Shown: positions 15,848 to 25,132, counted from the stretch's first letter. The stretch: DNA of 64,000 bases from Fulvimonas sp. R45 (GCF_030504985.1 NZ_JASERU010000018.1:1-64000); one strand, 5' to 3'. Notes: a model not told the origin generated them from the sequence alone. Made by a program: numbers and translations.

Positions 15848-16756
15848 TCAATCGGCGACGTCGGGCTCGAAGAAACTCCAGCGGATCTCGTCGAAGGCGG
15901 CCTTCATGTCGCGCTCGACCGCGTTGATCGCATCGATCAGGGCGCGGTCGCCGGCGACCGGCGCCATGCGCGCCTTCACCGCCACCATCGCGTCCGGGCC
16001 CATCTGCAGGGTGATCAGGTTCAGCACCTCGGCCACCTCCGGCCGGGCCTGGAGGAAGGCGAGCAGTTCCGCGCGGCGCGCGGGGTCGATGCCCTGGCCG
16101 ATCAGCAGCGCCTTCACCTCGATCGCCACCGCCACCGCCACCAGCACCAGCAGCACGCCGATGGCGACGGTGCCCAGCGCGTCGAACAGCAGGTTGCCGG
16201 TGAGCATGGTGGCGCCCACCGCCAGCGCGGCCAGGCACAGGCCGAGCAGGGCGGCGAAGTCCTCGCCGAAGATCACCAGCAGTTCGCTGGAGCGCGTCTC
16301 GCGGAACCAGCGCCACAGGCCGCGCCCGCCGCGCGCCTTGTTCACTTCCTGCAGGCAGCCGTGCATGGAATAGCCTTCGGCCACGATGCCGAAGGCCAGC
16401 ACGCCCAGCGCCAGCCACGGCCACTTCAGCGGCTCGGGATGGCCGAGCTTGTGCACGCCCTCGTAGATCGAGAACACGCCGCCCACGCTGAACAGCAGCA
16501 GCGCCACCAGGAACGACCAGAAATACAGCGCGCGCCCCCAGCCCAGCGGGTACTCGTCGGACGGCGGCCGCTTCGCCTGGCGCATGCCGAACAGCAGCAG
16601 GCCCTGGTTGCCGCAGTCGGCCAGCGAATGGACCGCCTCCGCCAGCATCGCCCCCGAGCCGGTGACCACGGCGGCGACCAGCTTGGCGACGAAGATGGCG
16701 AAGTTCGCGCCGAGGGCGAGCAGGATCGCCTTCAGCGAATTGGCGTGGCCGGACAT
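15848..16756 (-). CDS. Cation diffusion facilitator family transporter
   Basis: 302 residues with about six membrane segments. The CDF metal site is visible as HSLADCGNQ in helix 2 and FGEDFAALLGL further on (two aspartates). YPLGWGRALYFWSF is a family motif. The C-terminal domain (TLQMGPDAMVAVKARM...) is the cytoplasmic CDF tail. It should export divalent cations such as zinc, iron or manganese by proton antiport; the ion cannot be read from the sequence. The ATG at 16756 is chosen because the family begins close to LKAILLALGANF. Confidence 0.87.
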   Translation of the reverse strand: MSGHANSLKAILLALGANFAIFVAKLVAAVVTGSGAMLAEAVHSLADCGNQGLLLFGMRQAKRPPSDEYPLGWGRALYFWSFLVALLLFSVGGVFSIYEGVHKLGHPEPLKWPWLALGVLAFGIVAEGYSMHGCLQEVNKARGGRGLWRWFRETRSSELLVIFGEDFAALLGLCLAALAVGATMLTGNLLFDALGTVAIGVLLVLVAVAVAIEVKALLIGQGIDPARRAELLAFLQARPEVAEVLNLITLQMGPDAMVAVKARMAPVAGDRALIDAINAVERDMKAAFDEIRWSFFEPDVAD

Positions 16757-16870
16757 GCGTGCCCCTGAAGCGGGAATTGGCCGGTCATTGTAGTGGGCGC
16801 AGGCACGGTTCGCGCGGGGCAGCCATCCGTAGTCGAGTCGTTGCCCAGCCGCGGGACCGATCACAGCGCC

Positions 16871-17374
16871 TCAGCGGATGCCGACGCCCACGCCCACGCC
16901 GAAGTGCACGTTGTTGCGGCCCTTCTGCATCTCGTCGGCGGTCCAGCGGTGCGATTGCACCACCGTCACCAGCGGGAACACGTAGTCGGCCTGGCCGACC
17001 TTGCCCACGCGGCTGCCGTCGAGCGTTCCGCTGACGGTGACCGGTGCGCCGGCCGGGTAGTCCAGCGGTTCCACGTAGCCGGGCAGGGTGGCGATGAAGC
17101 GGCCGGCGGCGGTGCCGTCGAGGCGCGGGCGCTGCGAGCCGTCGAGCGGGTAGGCCAGCACCTCGATCTCGCTGTCGCCCGCGAGGTTCCTCACCGCCAC
17201 CACCGTGCCGCCCCAGATCACGCTGCCGTGCGCGTAGCGCTCGGGCGCCTGCGCCACCTGCATCGGCGTGGCGGCGACGGCGTCGGGTGCCGGCCGGTAG
17301 ATCGGCGCCGGGGCGCAGGCAGCCAGCAGCAGCGGGAGGATCAGCAGGGGCAGGTGGCGGATGGCGATGCGCAT
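16871..17374 (-). CDS. Slp family outer-membrane lipoprotein
   Basis: 167 residues. The signal peptide ends in a lipobox LLAACAPAP, so Cys20 is lipidated. The body matches Slp/YeaY: PMQVAQAPERYAHGSVIWGGTVVAVRNL, SEIEVLAYPLD, GRFIATLPGYVEPLDYPAGAPVTVSGTL, and IYRP just after the cysteine. Slp proteins are starvation- or acid-induced lipoproteins of unclear role. The protein ends in FGVGVGVGIR. Confidence 0.87.
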   Translation of the reverse strand: MRIAIRHLPLLILPLLLAACAPAPIYRPAPDAVAATPMQVAQAPERYAHGSVIWGGTVVAVRNLAGDSEIEVLAYPLDGSQRPRLDGTAAGRFIATLPGYVEPLDYPAGAPVTVSGTLDGSRVGKVGQADYVFPLVTVVQSHRWTADEMQKGRNNVHFGVGVGVGIR

Positions 17375-17495
17375 GGCTGGACTCCTGTGGCGTGGCTCGC
17401 CCGGCGTCGTTCCCGCGTGGCAGGGCCCGGATGCCTGACGTCCGGCCTAAGCTACAACAAGCCGTGTCGCCGGGGCGTGCGGGCCGTGCCGCCGT

Positions 17496-18440
17496 TCAGC
17501 GTGGCGGGCGACGGAGCCGTCCGGCCGGCGAGGCCGGCGCCACGGGCGGGCGTTGCGGTGCGGCGGCCTCGCCTTCCTGCAGCAGCCAGTCCAGCGTCCA
17601 GGTGGCGGGGCGTTCCTGCGACAGCAGGCGCGCCAGCGCGCGCAGCGGTTCGCGCAGGGCCTCGTCGAGCTTCCACGGCGCGTTGAAGATGGCCATGCCC
17701 GAGCCGTTGAGGCGCAGCGGCGTGTCGTCCGGATGCACCAGCAATTCCGCGCGCAGCACGCGTTTCGCGCCGCTGTGGCGCAGCTTGCGCAGGAACGGCT
17801 GCACCTGGCTGCGCAGCTTCACCGGATACCACACCGCGTAGATGCCGCCGGGCCAGCGCTGCAGGGCTTCCTTCAAGGCCTTCTCGATGCTGGCGTATTC
17901 GGCGTCCTGCTCGTAGGGCGGGTCGACCAGCACCAGGCCGCGTTTTTCCCGTGGCGGCAGCAGCGCCTTCAGCGCGGCGTAGCCGTCGCGCTGATGCACG
18001 TGTACGCGGGCGTCGCCGTGGAACAGCTCGCGCAGGCGCGCGGCTTCGTCGGGATGCAGCTCGCAGGCGTGCAGGCTGTCACCGTGGCGCAGCGCGCGGG
18101 CGGCCTGCAGCGGCGAACCGGGGTAGAGCTTCAGGCCGTGCTCGTTGCCGGGCAGGGCGAGGATGTCGTCCAGCCAGCGGCGCAGCAGCGGCGGCAGGGT
18201 TCCCGCATCCGCGCCGCCGCCATGCAGGTCGGGGAACAGCAGGCGCGCGATGCCGTCGCGGTATTCGCCGGTCTTGCCGGCTTCCTCGCTGTCCAGCGCA
18301 TAGCAGCCGCTGCCGGCGTGGGTGTCGAGCAGGCAGAACGGCGCGGGCTTGGCGTGCAGCGATTCGATGAGTGCGCGCAGCACCACATGCTTGAGGACGT
18401 CGGCGAAGTTGCCCGCGTGGTAGGCGTGGCGGTAGTTCAT
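17496..18440 (-). CDS. rlmJ: 23S rRNA (adenine-N6)-methyltransferase RlmJ
   Basis: Methylates A2030 of 23S rRNA, 314 residues. The family start MNYRHAYHAGNFADVLKH is exact; LDTHAGSGCYAL is the SAM motif, LYPGSPL and ACELHP follow, and the catalytic DPPY is in VLVDPPYEQ. WYPVK is also conserved. The C-terminus carries a Pro/Arg-rich extension of about 30 residues not needed for the fold. Divergent from the copper cluster. Confidence 0.93.
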   Translation of the reverse strand: MNYRHAYHAGNFADVLKHVVLRALIESLHAKPAPFCLLDTHAGSGCYALDSEEAGKTGEYRDGIARLLFPDLHGGGADAGTLPPLLRRWLDDILALPGNEHGLKLYPGSPLQAARALRHGDSLHACELHPDEAARLRELFHGDARVHVHQRDGYAALKALLPPREKRGLVLVDPPYEQDAEYASIEKALKEALQRWPGGIYAVWYPVKLRSQVQPFLRKLRHSGAKRVLRAELLVHPDDTPLRLNGSGMAIFNAPWKLDEALREPLRALARLLSQERPATWTLDWLLQEGEAAAPQRPPVAPASPAGRLRRPPR

Positions 18441-18551
18441 GGCGGCGATGGCGTGGGCGGCGGACAAGTATAGGGCCGCGAAACCCGCCGCGGCCCGCGT
18501 GGAGCCAGCTTCAGGGTTGAGCGCCCGCGCGCGGCGTGGTTTAGTCCGGCC

Positions 18552-18899
18552 ATGCCCGCCGTCCTGTTCCGCCGCCTGCGTCGTTGCCGCGCCCTGTTCG
18601 CGCTGGCCCTGTGCGCCTGGCTGGCGCTGGCCGGCGCGGCGTGGGCACAGGATGGCTGCTGCGCAGGCATGGGTAGTCAGGCCATGGCGTCGATGGTCCA
18701 TCACGACGGCATGCCGCCCGCACCCCATGCGGACATCGGCGGGCACGTCGGTTGCACCTGTGCCCATCTCGCCGCGGCCTTGCCGGTCGCGGTCCCGTCG
18801 TTGCCGTCGGCGGCGCCCGCATGGCAGGCCGGTCCCGCATTGCCGGCCATGGCGCCCGAGCGTCCTTCCGCGCCGCCCTTGCGACCACCCCTGGCCTGA
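18552..18899 (+). CDS. CopL-like small exported Cys/His/Met-rich protein
   Basis: 115 residues. An arginine-rich start and a hydrophobic core (LFALALCAWLALAGAAWA) form a signal peptide. The mature part has DGCCAGMGSQAMASM, a VHHDGMPPAPH run and CTCAHL, all possible Cu(I)/Cu(II) ligands. In Xanthomonas, copL encodes such a protein upstream of copAB and is needed for copper induction; the position here is the same. The identification rests on composition and position, and a DUF2946-like relation is also possible. Confidence 0.65.
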   Translation: MPAVLFRRLRRCRALFALALCAWLALAGAAWAQDGCCAGMGSQAMASMVHHDGMPPAPHADIGGHVGCTCAHLAAALPVAVPSLPSAAPAWQAGPALPAMAPERPSAPPLRPPLA

Positions 18900-19015
18900 T
18901 CTTCCCGGTCCCGTGCCGGTTGCCCGGCAGTCGCCCGCCCCGTGGCGGGAAAACGGCCGCGCGCGTCGCGGCGTGACGGAGCCGCACGGCGGTTCCGCGT
19001 GAACGGAGTCGATCG

Positions 19016-20680
19016 ATGGACAGGCAAGACCCGCGCGACATTTCGCTGTCGCGCCGACGTTTCGTGCAGGGCCTGGCGCTGGGCGGCGTGGCCGCCGGGC
19101 TGGGGCTGCGCCCGGGTGCGGCTCTCGCGCAGGCGAGCGGCGCCGCGCCGCACGAGTTGCGCGGCACGCACTTCGAACTGGAACTGGCCGAGCTGCCGGT
19201 GGACTACACCGGCCGCCGCCGCCTCGCCACCGTGGTCAACGGCCAGTTGCCCGGGCCGCTGCTGCGCTGGCGCGAAGGCGACACGGTGACCCTGCGCGTG
19301 ACCAACCGCCTGGACGTGCCGGGCTCGATCCACTGGCACGGCATCCTGTTGCCGTACCGGATGGACGGCGTGCCCGGCATCAGCTTCCCCGGCATCGCGC
19401 CGGGCGCGAGCTTCACCTACCGCTTCACGCTGCGGCAGAGCGGCACCTACTGGTACCACAGCCATTCCGGCTTCCAGGAACAGACCGGCCTGTATGGCCC
19501 CATCGTGGTCGAGCCGGCCGGCGGCGAACGCTTTCCCGCCGACCGCGACTACGTGGTGATGCTCAACGACTGGACCGACGAAGACCCGCAGGCGGTCTTC
19601 GCGCACCTGAAGAAGCAGGGCGACTACTACAACTACGCCGAACCCACTGCGCCCGGGTTCCTGCGCGACGTGCGCGAGCAGGGGCTGCGCCGGGCGCTGG
19701 CGGAACGGCGCATGTGGAACCGCATGCGCATGAGCCCCGCCGACCTCGCCGACGTCGGCGGCGCCACCTACACCTACCTGATGAACGGCCACGCGCCCGC
19801 CGGCCACTGGACCGGCCTGTTCCGTCGCGGCGAGAAGCTGCGGCTGCGCTTCATCAACGGCTCGGCGATGACGATCTTCGACGTGCGCATCCCGGGGCTG
19901 AAGATGACCGTGGTCGCCGCGGACGGCCAGGACGTGGAGCCGGTGGGCGTGGACGAGTTCCGCCTCGCCGTGGCCGAGACGCTGGACGTGATCGTGCAGC
20001 CCGCCGACGACCGCGCCTGGACCATCTTCGCCCAGGCCATCGACCGCAGCGGCTACGCGCGCGGCACGCTGGCGCCGCGGCCCGGCATGGTGGCGGAGGT
20101 GCCGGCGATGGACCCGCGCGTGCCCCTGTCGATGACCGACATGATGGGCGCGGGGGGCATGGCGCGTCACGCCCGCAGCGAATACCGCAACCACGGCGTG
20201 GACATGCGCGTGGACAGGCCGCGCGGCAACCTCGACGACCCTGGCACCGGCCTGCGCGGCAACGGGCGCCGCGTGCTCACCTACGCCGACCTGCACACCC
20301 TCGGCGGCCCGCTCGACCCGCGCGAACCGGGGCGCGAGATCGAGCTGCACCTCACCGGCAACATGCGGCGCTACACGTGGTCCTTCGACGGGGTGAAGTT
20401 CTCCGACGCGAAGCCCATCCATTTCCGTGCCGGCGAGCGGCTGCGCGTGGTGCTGGTCAACGACACCATGATGAACCACCCCGTCCACCTGCACGGCATG
20501 TGGAGCGAGCTGGAAGACCCGCACGGCCGGTTCCAGGTGCGCAAGCACACCCTCGACGTGCAGCCGGCGCAGCGCATCGCCTACGGCGTCACCGCCGACG
20601 CCCGGGGGCGCTGGGCCTACCACTGCCACATGCTCTACCACATGGAGGCCGGGATGATGCGCGAGGTGGTGGTGGCATGA
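19016..20680 (+). CDS. copA: Copper resistance multicopper oxidase CopA
   Basis: 554 residues, exported folded by Tat (SRRRFVQGLALGG). The copper sites are all present: H106-W-H108, W146-Y-H-S-H150, HPVHLHGMW from H488, and the type 1 cluster H536-C-H with H542 and M547. CopA oxidises Cu(I) in the periplasm. It is shorter than the about 600-residue Pseudomonas CopA because the Met-rich repeat region is almost absent (only DMMGAGGM). Its stop overlaps the copB start by 4 bp. Confidence 0.93.
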   Translation: MDRQDPRDISLSRRRFVQGLALGGVAAGLGLRPGAALAQASGAAPHELRGTHFELELAELPVDYTGRRRLATVVNGQLPGPLLRWREGDTVTLRVTNRLDVPGSIHWHGILLPYRMDGVPGISFPGIAPGASFTYRFTLRQSGTYWYHSHSGFQEQTGLYGPIVVEPAGGERFPADRDYVVMLNDWTDEDPQAVFAHLKKQGDYYNYAEPTAPGFLRDVREQGLRRALAERRMWNRMRMSPADLADVGGATYTYLMNGHAPAGHWTGLFRRGEKLRLRFINGSAMTIFDVRIPGLKMTVVAADGQDVEPVGVDEFRLAVAETLDVIVQPADDRAWTIFAQAIDRSGYARGTLAPRPGMVAEVPAMDPRVPLSMTDMMGAGGMARHARSEYRNHGVDMRVDRPRGNLDDPGTGLRGNGRRVLTYADLHTLGGPLDPREPGREIELHLTGNMRRYTWSFDGVKFSDAKPIHFRAGERLRVVLVNDTMMNHPVHLHGMWSELEDPHGRFQVRKHTLDVQPAQRIAYGVTADARGRWAYHCHMLYHMEAGMMREVVVA

Positions 20681-21846
20681 ACGCGATCATCCGGCGGACC
20701 GCCTTCCGTCTTGCATGGCTGCTGCCGCTGGCCATGCCGCTGGCGGCGATGGCGCAAAGCCTGCCTGCGCCGGCGAGCAGCGTGGGCATGGCGATGCCCG
20801 GGATGGAGCCGGGCGATGCGCACGATCCCATGGCGACGCATGCACACCATGCGGTGCAGCCCGACGATGCCTCGTCGTCGTCCCACTCCTCGCCGTCATC
20901 CCGGCGGCTCTCAACGGGGCCGGTCGAGCCGGGATCCGGCGACTCCGGACAGCACGTCATGCCCGAGGGCATGGACCCTGGCTCGGCTCACGACATGGAA
21001 GGCATGGAAGGCTCCCCCGAACCGGTCCACGGTTCCGCCGACGCCATGCCGGACATGCAGCACACCCCCGCCTCACGCCACGCCATGCACGACGCCATGC
21101 CCCACGGCGCGCACGCCATGCGCATGCAGGGCGGCGACGCGCCATCCGGTGCGCGCAGCGCCGACTACTCCGACGGCTACGGCCACGGCGACATGCCCGG
21201 CATGGACATGCGCGACGCCGAGCCGCTCGGCATGCTGCGCCTCGACCAGCTCGAAGCCTTCCATGGCCGGGACGGCAGCGGCCAGCGCTGGGACCTGCAA
21301 GCCTGGTACGGCACCGACGGCGACCGCCTGTGGCTGCGCAGCGAAGGCGAACGCGCGCACGGGCGCATCGGCGACGGCGATGCCGAGGCGTTGTGGAGCC
21401 ACGCGGTGGCGTCGTTCTGGAACACACAGCTTGGCGTGCGCCACGATCTCGGTGCGGGCCCGCGGCGCAATTGGGTCGCGGTCGGCGTGCAGGGCCTGGC
21501 GCCGTACTGGTTCGAGCTGGCGGCGACCGCCTACGCCGGTCCGTCCGGGCGCACGGCAGCGCGCCTGCGCGTGGAATACGAGCTGCTGTTCACCCAGCGC
21601 TTGATCCTGCAGCCGGAACTGGAGCTCAACCTCTACGGCAAGGCCGACCCGCAACGACGCATCGGCGCGGGCCTGTCCGACGCCAGCCTCGGCCTGCGCC
21701 TGCGCTACGAATTCAGCCGCCGCTTCGCGCCCTATCTCGGCGTGGCGTGGACGCGTCGCTTCGGCGGCACGGCCGGTTTCGCCCGCGACGAACATCGCCC
21801 CGTGCTGGACCGCCGGTTCGTCGCCGGCCTCCGTTTCTGGTTCTGA
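20677..21846 (+). CDS. copB: Copper resistance outer-membrane protein CopB
   Basis: 389 residues. A signal peptide (to about AMAQ) is followed by a long His/Met/Asp-rich segment, about residues 36-185, with many MPGM, MEGME, HAMHDAMPHGAHAM and DMPGMDM motifs that could bind copper. The C-terminal CopB domain, from LDQLEAFHGRDG, is a predicted beta-barrel ending in the terminal Phe (VAGLRFWF) typical of outer-membrane barrels. ATGA-coupled to copA; the cytochrome gene follows after 10 bp. Confidence 0.92.
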   Translation: MNAIIRRTAFRLAWLLPLAMPLAAMAQSLPAPASSVGMAMPGMEPGDAHDPMATHAHHAVQPDDASSSSHSSPSSRRLSTGPVEPGSGDSGQHVMPEGMDPGSAHDMEGMEGSPEPVHGSADAMPDMQHTPASRHAMHDAMPHGAHAMRMQGGDAPSGARSADYSDGYGHGDMPGMDMRDAEPLGMLRLDQLEAFHGRDGSGQRWDLQAWYGTDGDRLWLRSEGERAHGRIGDGDAEALWSHAVASFWNTQLGVRHDLGAGPRRNWVAVGVQGLAPYWFELAATAYAGPSGRTAARLRVEYELLFTQRLILQPELELNLYGKADPQRRIGAGLSDASLGLRLRYEFSRRFAPYLGVAWTRRFGGTAGFARDEHRPVLDRRFVAGLRFWF

Positions 21847-21856
21847 GGGAGTCGCC

Positions 21857-22498
21857 ATGACAGTGCACACGAAGTACGCGATCGCCGTGGCCGCCACGCT
21901 GGGCGTGCTGGCCGCCGGCGCTATGGCCTTCGTCTATTCCGGCGTCTACGACGTCGGTGCGGACGACCCCCACACCTGGCCGGTGGCCGCCGTGCTGCAG
22001 ACGTTGCGCGAGCGTTCGATCCAGCGGCGCGCGGAGGGCCTGCGGGTGCCGGACCTCGACGATCCACAGTCGATCCTCCAGGGCGCGGGCCAGTACGCGG
22101 CGATGTGCACCGGTTGCCATCTCGCGCCGGGCATGGCGGATTCGGAGATCCGCCCCGGCCTGTACCCGCGGCCGCCGAACCTGGCGAAGACCCGCGTCGA
22201 TCCGCGGGCGGCGTTCTGGGTGATCAAGCACGGCATCAAGATGAGCGCGATGCCGGCTTGGGGCACGAGCCACGACGACGCCACGATCTGGAGCATGGTG
22301 GCCTTCCTGCAGAAACTGCCTGCCATGACGCCGGCCGGGTACAGGGCCATCGTGGCGAAGGCGCCGCCGGACGATGACATGGAGGGCGGCGGCGATGCCG
22401 GCGCCGATGCGAAGACGGCCGGCATGGCCATGCCGGCCGGCGCGGCTACCGCCGCCGCGCCGGCCATCGTAGGCAAGCCGCTCAGTAGGCCACGGTGA
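21857..22498 (+). CDS. Membrane-anchored c-type cytochrome of the copper cluster
   Basis: 213 residues. An uncleaved N-terminal anchor (YAIAVAATLGVLAAGAMAFVY) leads to a periplasmic cytochrome c domain with one heme motif CTGCH; the distal ligand is probably in HGIKMSAMPAW. The C-terminus is low-complexity with Asp, Gly, Ala and Met (MAMPAG). Its place 10 bp behind copB suggests it takes electrons from, or donates to, copper oxidation by CopA. It overlaps the convergent next gene by 17 bp. Confidence 0.85.
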   Translation: MTVHTKYAIAVAATLGVLAAGAMAFVYSGVYDVGADDPHTWPVAAVLQTLRERSIQRRAEGLRVPDLDDPQSILQGAGQYAAMCTGCHLAPGMADSEIRPGLYPRPPNLAKTRVDPRAAFWVIKHGIKMSAMPAWGTSHDDATIWSMVAFLQKLPAMTPAGYRAIVAKAPPDDDMEGGGDAGADAKTAGMAMPAGAATAAAPAIVGKPLSRPR

Positions 22499-23123
22499 TG
22501 CGGCGGCGCGGGGCGTCGTTCTTCTCCACGCGGTCGAGCAGGGCGATGGCGTAGTCGGCCACGCTGATGCGGCTGTTGCCCTCGGCATCGACCAGCAACT
22601 GGTCGCCGCCGAGGCGGTAGTGGCCGGTGCGTTTGCCGTCCTCGAGCAGCGCGGCGGGGCTGACGACGGTCCAGTCGACCGGCGAAGTGCTGGCGCGGAA
22701 CGCCTCCAGTGCGCGGCCCTGGGCCTCGGCTTCCGGCTTCCATGCGGCCGGGAAGCCGGGGTCGTCGATCACCCGCACGCCCGGCGCGGTCTCCAGGCTG
22801 CCGGCGCCACCCACCCAGACCAGCCGCCGCACGCCGGCCTGCGGCAGCTGTTCCAGCAGGATGCGCGCGTTGGCGGGCAGGCTGTCCGGGTCGCCATCGC
22901 GGCGGGCGGACAGGCTGGCGACCGCGGCATCGCTGCCGCGCACGGCGTCCAGCCAGGTCGCCGGGCGGGCCACGTCGCCGGTGGCGACGCGCAGCCGGTC
23001 GTGGCGGAGGTCGAGGCGGGCCGGGTCGCGCACGATGGCGACGACGTCGTGGCCGCGTGCCAGGGTTTCGTCGAGGATGGCGCGGCCGACATGGCCGGTG
23101 GCGCCGAACAGTGCGATGCGCAT
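22482..23123 (-). CDS. NAD(P)-binding NmrA/YwnB-like epimerase-fold protein
   Basis: 213 residues. The N-terminal dinucleotide-binding loop is GATGHVGRAI; later motifs are VRDPARLDL, GDVARPATW, VGGAGSLE and the C-terminal VADYAIALLDRVE. The family acts as NADPH-linked oxidoreductases or redox sensors. It is divergent from a LysR gene, and this pairing usually means the regulator controls the oxidoreductase. The substrate is not known. Confidence 0.86.
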   Translation of the reverse strand: MRIALFGATGHVGRAILDETLARGHDVVAIVRDPARLDLRHDRLRVATGDVARPATWLDAVRGSDAAVASLSARRDGDPDSLPANARILLEQLPQAGVRRLVWVGGAGSLETAPGVRVIDDPGFPAAWKPEAEAQGRALEAFRASTSPVDWTVVSPAALLEDGKRTGHYRLGGDQLLVDAEGNSRISVADYAIALLDRVEKNDAPRRRITVAY

Positions 23124-23201
23124 GGGAAAGCTCCGGTGGATGGGGAACGACGCACAGCATGCGCCACCTCATTCACTGGATAAACCGAACATATAGGAAT
23201 T

Positions 23202-23226
23202 CACTGTAAAGTATGGGTTGACAGTG
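23202..23226. promoter_or_regulatory. Inverted repeat in the LysR / oxidoreductase divergent promoter
   Basis: CACTGT, 13 bases, ACAGTG, in the AT-rich 115 bp gap between the NmrA-like and LysR genes. The half-sites and spacing suit a LysR-type binding site placed to repress its own gene and act on the divergent one. The region is clearly less GC-rich than its surroundings. Confidence 0.5.
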
Positions 23227-23238
23227 GAGGGGCGCGGA

Positions 23239-24138
23239 ATGGGCGAGGTCAATCTCAACCGGCTGGCGATCTTTGTCGCGCTGGTGCGCGCCGGCTCGTT
23301 CACCGCGGCGGCCGAGCAGCTCGGCCTGACCAAGGCGATGGTGAGCCAGCACCTGGCGCGGCTGGAGCGCGAGCTGGGCGTGGCGCTGATGGTGCGCAGC
23401 ACGCGGCGGATGGCGCTGACCGAAGCCGGCGCTGCCTTCCATGCCGACTGCGTGCGTATCCTCGGCGACGCCGAGGCGGCGATCGCGCGTGTGGGCGAGA
23501 ACCGCGACACCCCGCGCGGCACGCTGCGCCTCACCGCGCCGGTGAACTACGGCGCCATGGTGGTGGCGCCCGCGCTGGCGAGCTTCCTGCGGGCCTGCCC
23601 GGAGGTGCACGCCGAGCTGGTGCTGGACGACGGCATCAGCGACCTGATCGGCGACCGCTTCGACCTGGCGATCCGCGGCGGCCCGTTGCGCGACTCCGGC
23701 CTGCGCGCAGTGCGGCTGGCCGGCTTCCGCCAGCTGCTGGTGGCGGCGCCGTGCTACCTGGAAGCGCGCGGGCGTCCGCGCCGGCCGCAGGACCTGGCCG
23801 CGCACGACGCGGTCCTGCTCTCGGTGCTCAGCTCGCCCGCCCGCTGGACTTTCACCGCCCGCAGCGGCGCCCAGGTCCGCGTGCGCCTGGCGCCGCGCGC
23901 CCAGGCCGACAGCGCGGCGGCGGTGCACGCGATGGCGCTGGCCGGCGCCGGCGTGGCGGTGCTGCCCGACTTCATGGTGCAGGCCGACCTCGCCAGCGGC
24001 CGCCTCGATCACCTGCTGCCCACCCAGCGCCTGCCCGAGGGCAGCTTCCACGCGGTCCATGCCGGGCTGCACGCGCCGGCCAAGGTGCGCGCCTTCATCG
24101 ACCATTTGCGCGCGGGCGTCGCTGGCGCGCAGGCATGA
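23239..24138 (+). CDS. LysR family transcriptional regulator
   Basis: 299 residues. The N-terminal helix-turn-helix is VRAGSFTAAAEQLGLTKAMVSQHLARLERELG; the effector domain begins near RGTLRLTAPVNYG. The ATG at 23239 starts directly at GEVNLNRLAIF; an in-frame TTG at 23218 lies inside the probable operator and is rejected. It likely controls the divergent NAD(P)-binding protein gene. The effector is unknown. Confidence 0.9.
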   Translation: MGEVNLNRLAIFVALVRAGSFTAAAEQLGLTKAMVSQHLARLERELGVALMVRSTRRMALTEAGAAFHADCVRILGDAEAAIARVGENRDTPRGTLRLTAPVNYGAMVVAPALASFLRACPEVHAELVLDDGISDLIGDRFDLAIRGGPLRDSGLRAVRLAGFRQLLVAAPCYLEARGRPRRPQDLAAHDAVLLSVLSSPARWTFTARSGAQVRVRLAPRAQADSAAAVHAMALAGAGVAVLPDFMVQADLASGRLDHLLPTQRLPEGSFHAVHAGLHAPAKVRAFIDHLRAGVAGAQA

Positions 24139-24202
24139 TGTCTTGCGGGAAGCGAGCGTTGCCTTCGGTCATCCGGCGAAGACGGATTCACCGCGGCGCC
24201 TG

Positions 24203-25132
24203 TCATTCCACGATGTTGTGGCTCTCGGCCGTTCCCAGCAGTTCCGGCTGCCTGGCCGGCTTCTGCCGGCGCCCCAGCAGCGGGTGCGCGAACACCGCCA
24301 GCAGGATCACCACCACGCCGGCGTAGAACCCGCCGTCGAGCTGGCGCTGCTCGCCGAGCAGCAGCATCGCCAGCACGATCGCGTAGACCGGCTCCAGGTT
24401 GGTCACCATCTGCGTGCCGAACGCGCTCAGGTGGCGCAGCGCCACCAGCGCCAGCGCGAACGGCAGCAGGGTGCAGCCGAAGGCCAGCGCCAGCAGCAGC
24501 AGCGCGTCGTGCGCGTCCGGCAGCACGAAGGCGGCGCCCACGTGCGGCAGCAGCGGCGCCAGCACGGTGAGGAAGGCGGCGCCGGTGCCCAGCTCGATGC
24601 AGGTGACGGTGAGCGGGTCGCCGTGTTCCACCAGCCGCTTGTTGAGCGCGCCGAACAGCGCCACGAACAGCGCGGACAGCACGCCCACCGCGATGCCCAG
24701 GCGCATGCCGTGCGGCACGCCGCCCACCACCAGCGCCACGCCGGGCACCACCGCCACGCCGACCAGCAGTTCGCGCGGGTCGAAGCGGCGCCTGGCGATC
24801 CACGGCTCGACGAAGGCCAGGAACACCGGCCCCAGCGCGATGCAGGTGGCGCCTACCGAGGCGTTGGCCAGCTTGATCGCGGCGTAGAAGGTGAGCCAGT
24901 GCAGCGACACCAGCACGCCGATGCCCGCGTACGCCCAGCGCAGCCGCGGCGGCATCGCGCGCAGGCCGCGCCACACGCGCGGCATCAGCAGCAGGGCGGC
25001 CGTCACCAGCAGCATGCGCCACCACACCAGCGGCAGCGCGGGCAGGGTGATCAGCTTGCCGAGGATCGCGGTGAAGCCCCACAGCAGGACGCAGAAGTGG
25101 ATCTGCAGGCGGGCGCGGCGGGTGGCTTGCAT
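24203..25132 (-). CDS. EamA/DMT family transporter
   Basis: 309 residues with about ten membrane helices in two EamA repeats. The first repeat has LLWGFTAILGKLI and LHWLTFYAAIKLANASVGATCIALGPVFLAFVEP; the second ends with the conserved LEPVYAIVLAMLLLGEQ. Such transporters usually export metabolites or amino acids; no substrate can be assigned. The start at 25132 matches the family N-terminus. It is monocistronic. Confidence 0.88.
   Translation of the reverse strand: MQATRRARLQIHFCVLLWGFTAILGKLITLPALPLVWWRMLLVTAALLLMPRVWRGLRAMPPRLRWAYAGIGVLVSLHWLTFYAAIKLANASVGATCIALGPVFLAFVEPWIARRRFDPRELLVGVAVVPGVALVVGGVPHGMRLGIAVGVLSALFVALFGALNKRLVEHGDPLTVTCIELGTGAAFLTVLAPLLPHVGAAFVLPDAHDALLLLALAFGCTLLPFALALVALRHLSAFGTQMVTNLEPVYAIVLAMLLLGEQRQLDGGFYAGVVVILLAVFAHPLLGRRQKPARQPELLGTAESHNIVE

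Noticed and set aside
23218-23238. TTG start for the LysR gene
   Set aside because: It lies in the probable operator; the ATG at 23239 starts at the family N-terminus.
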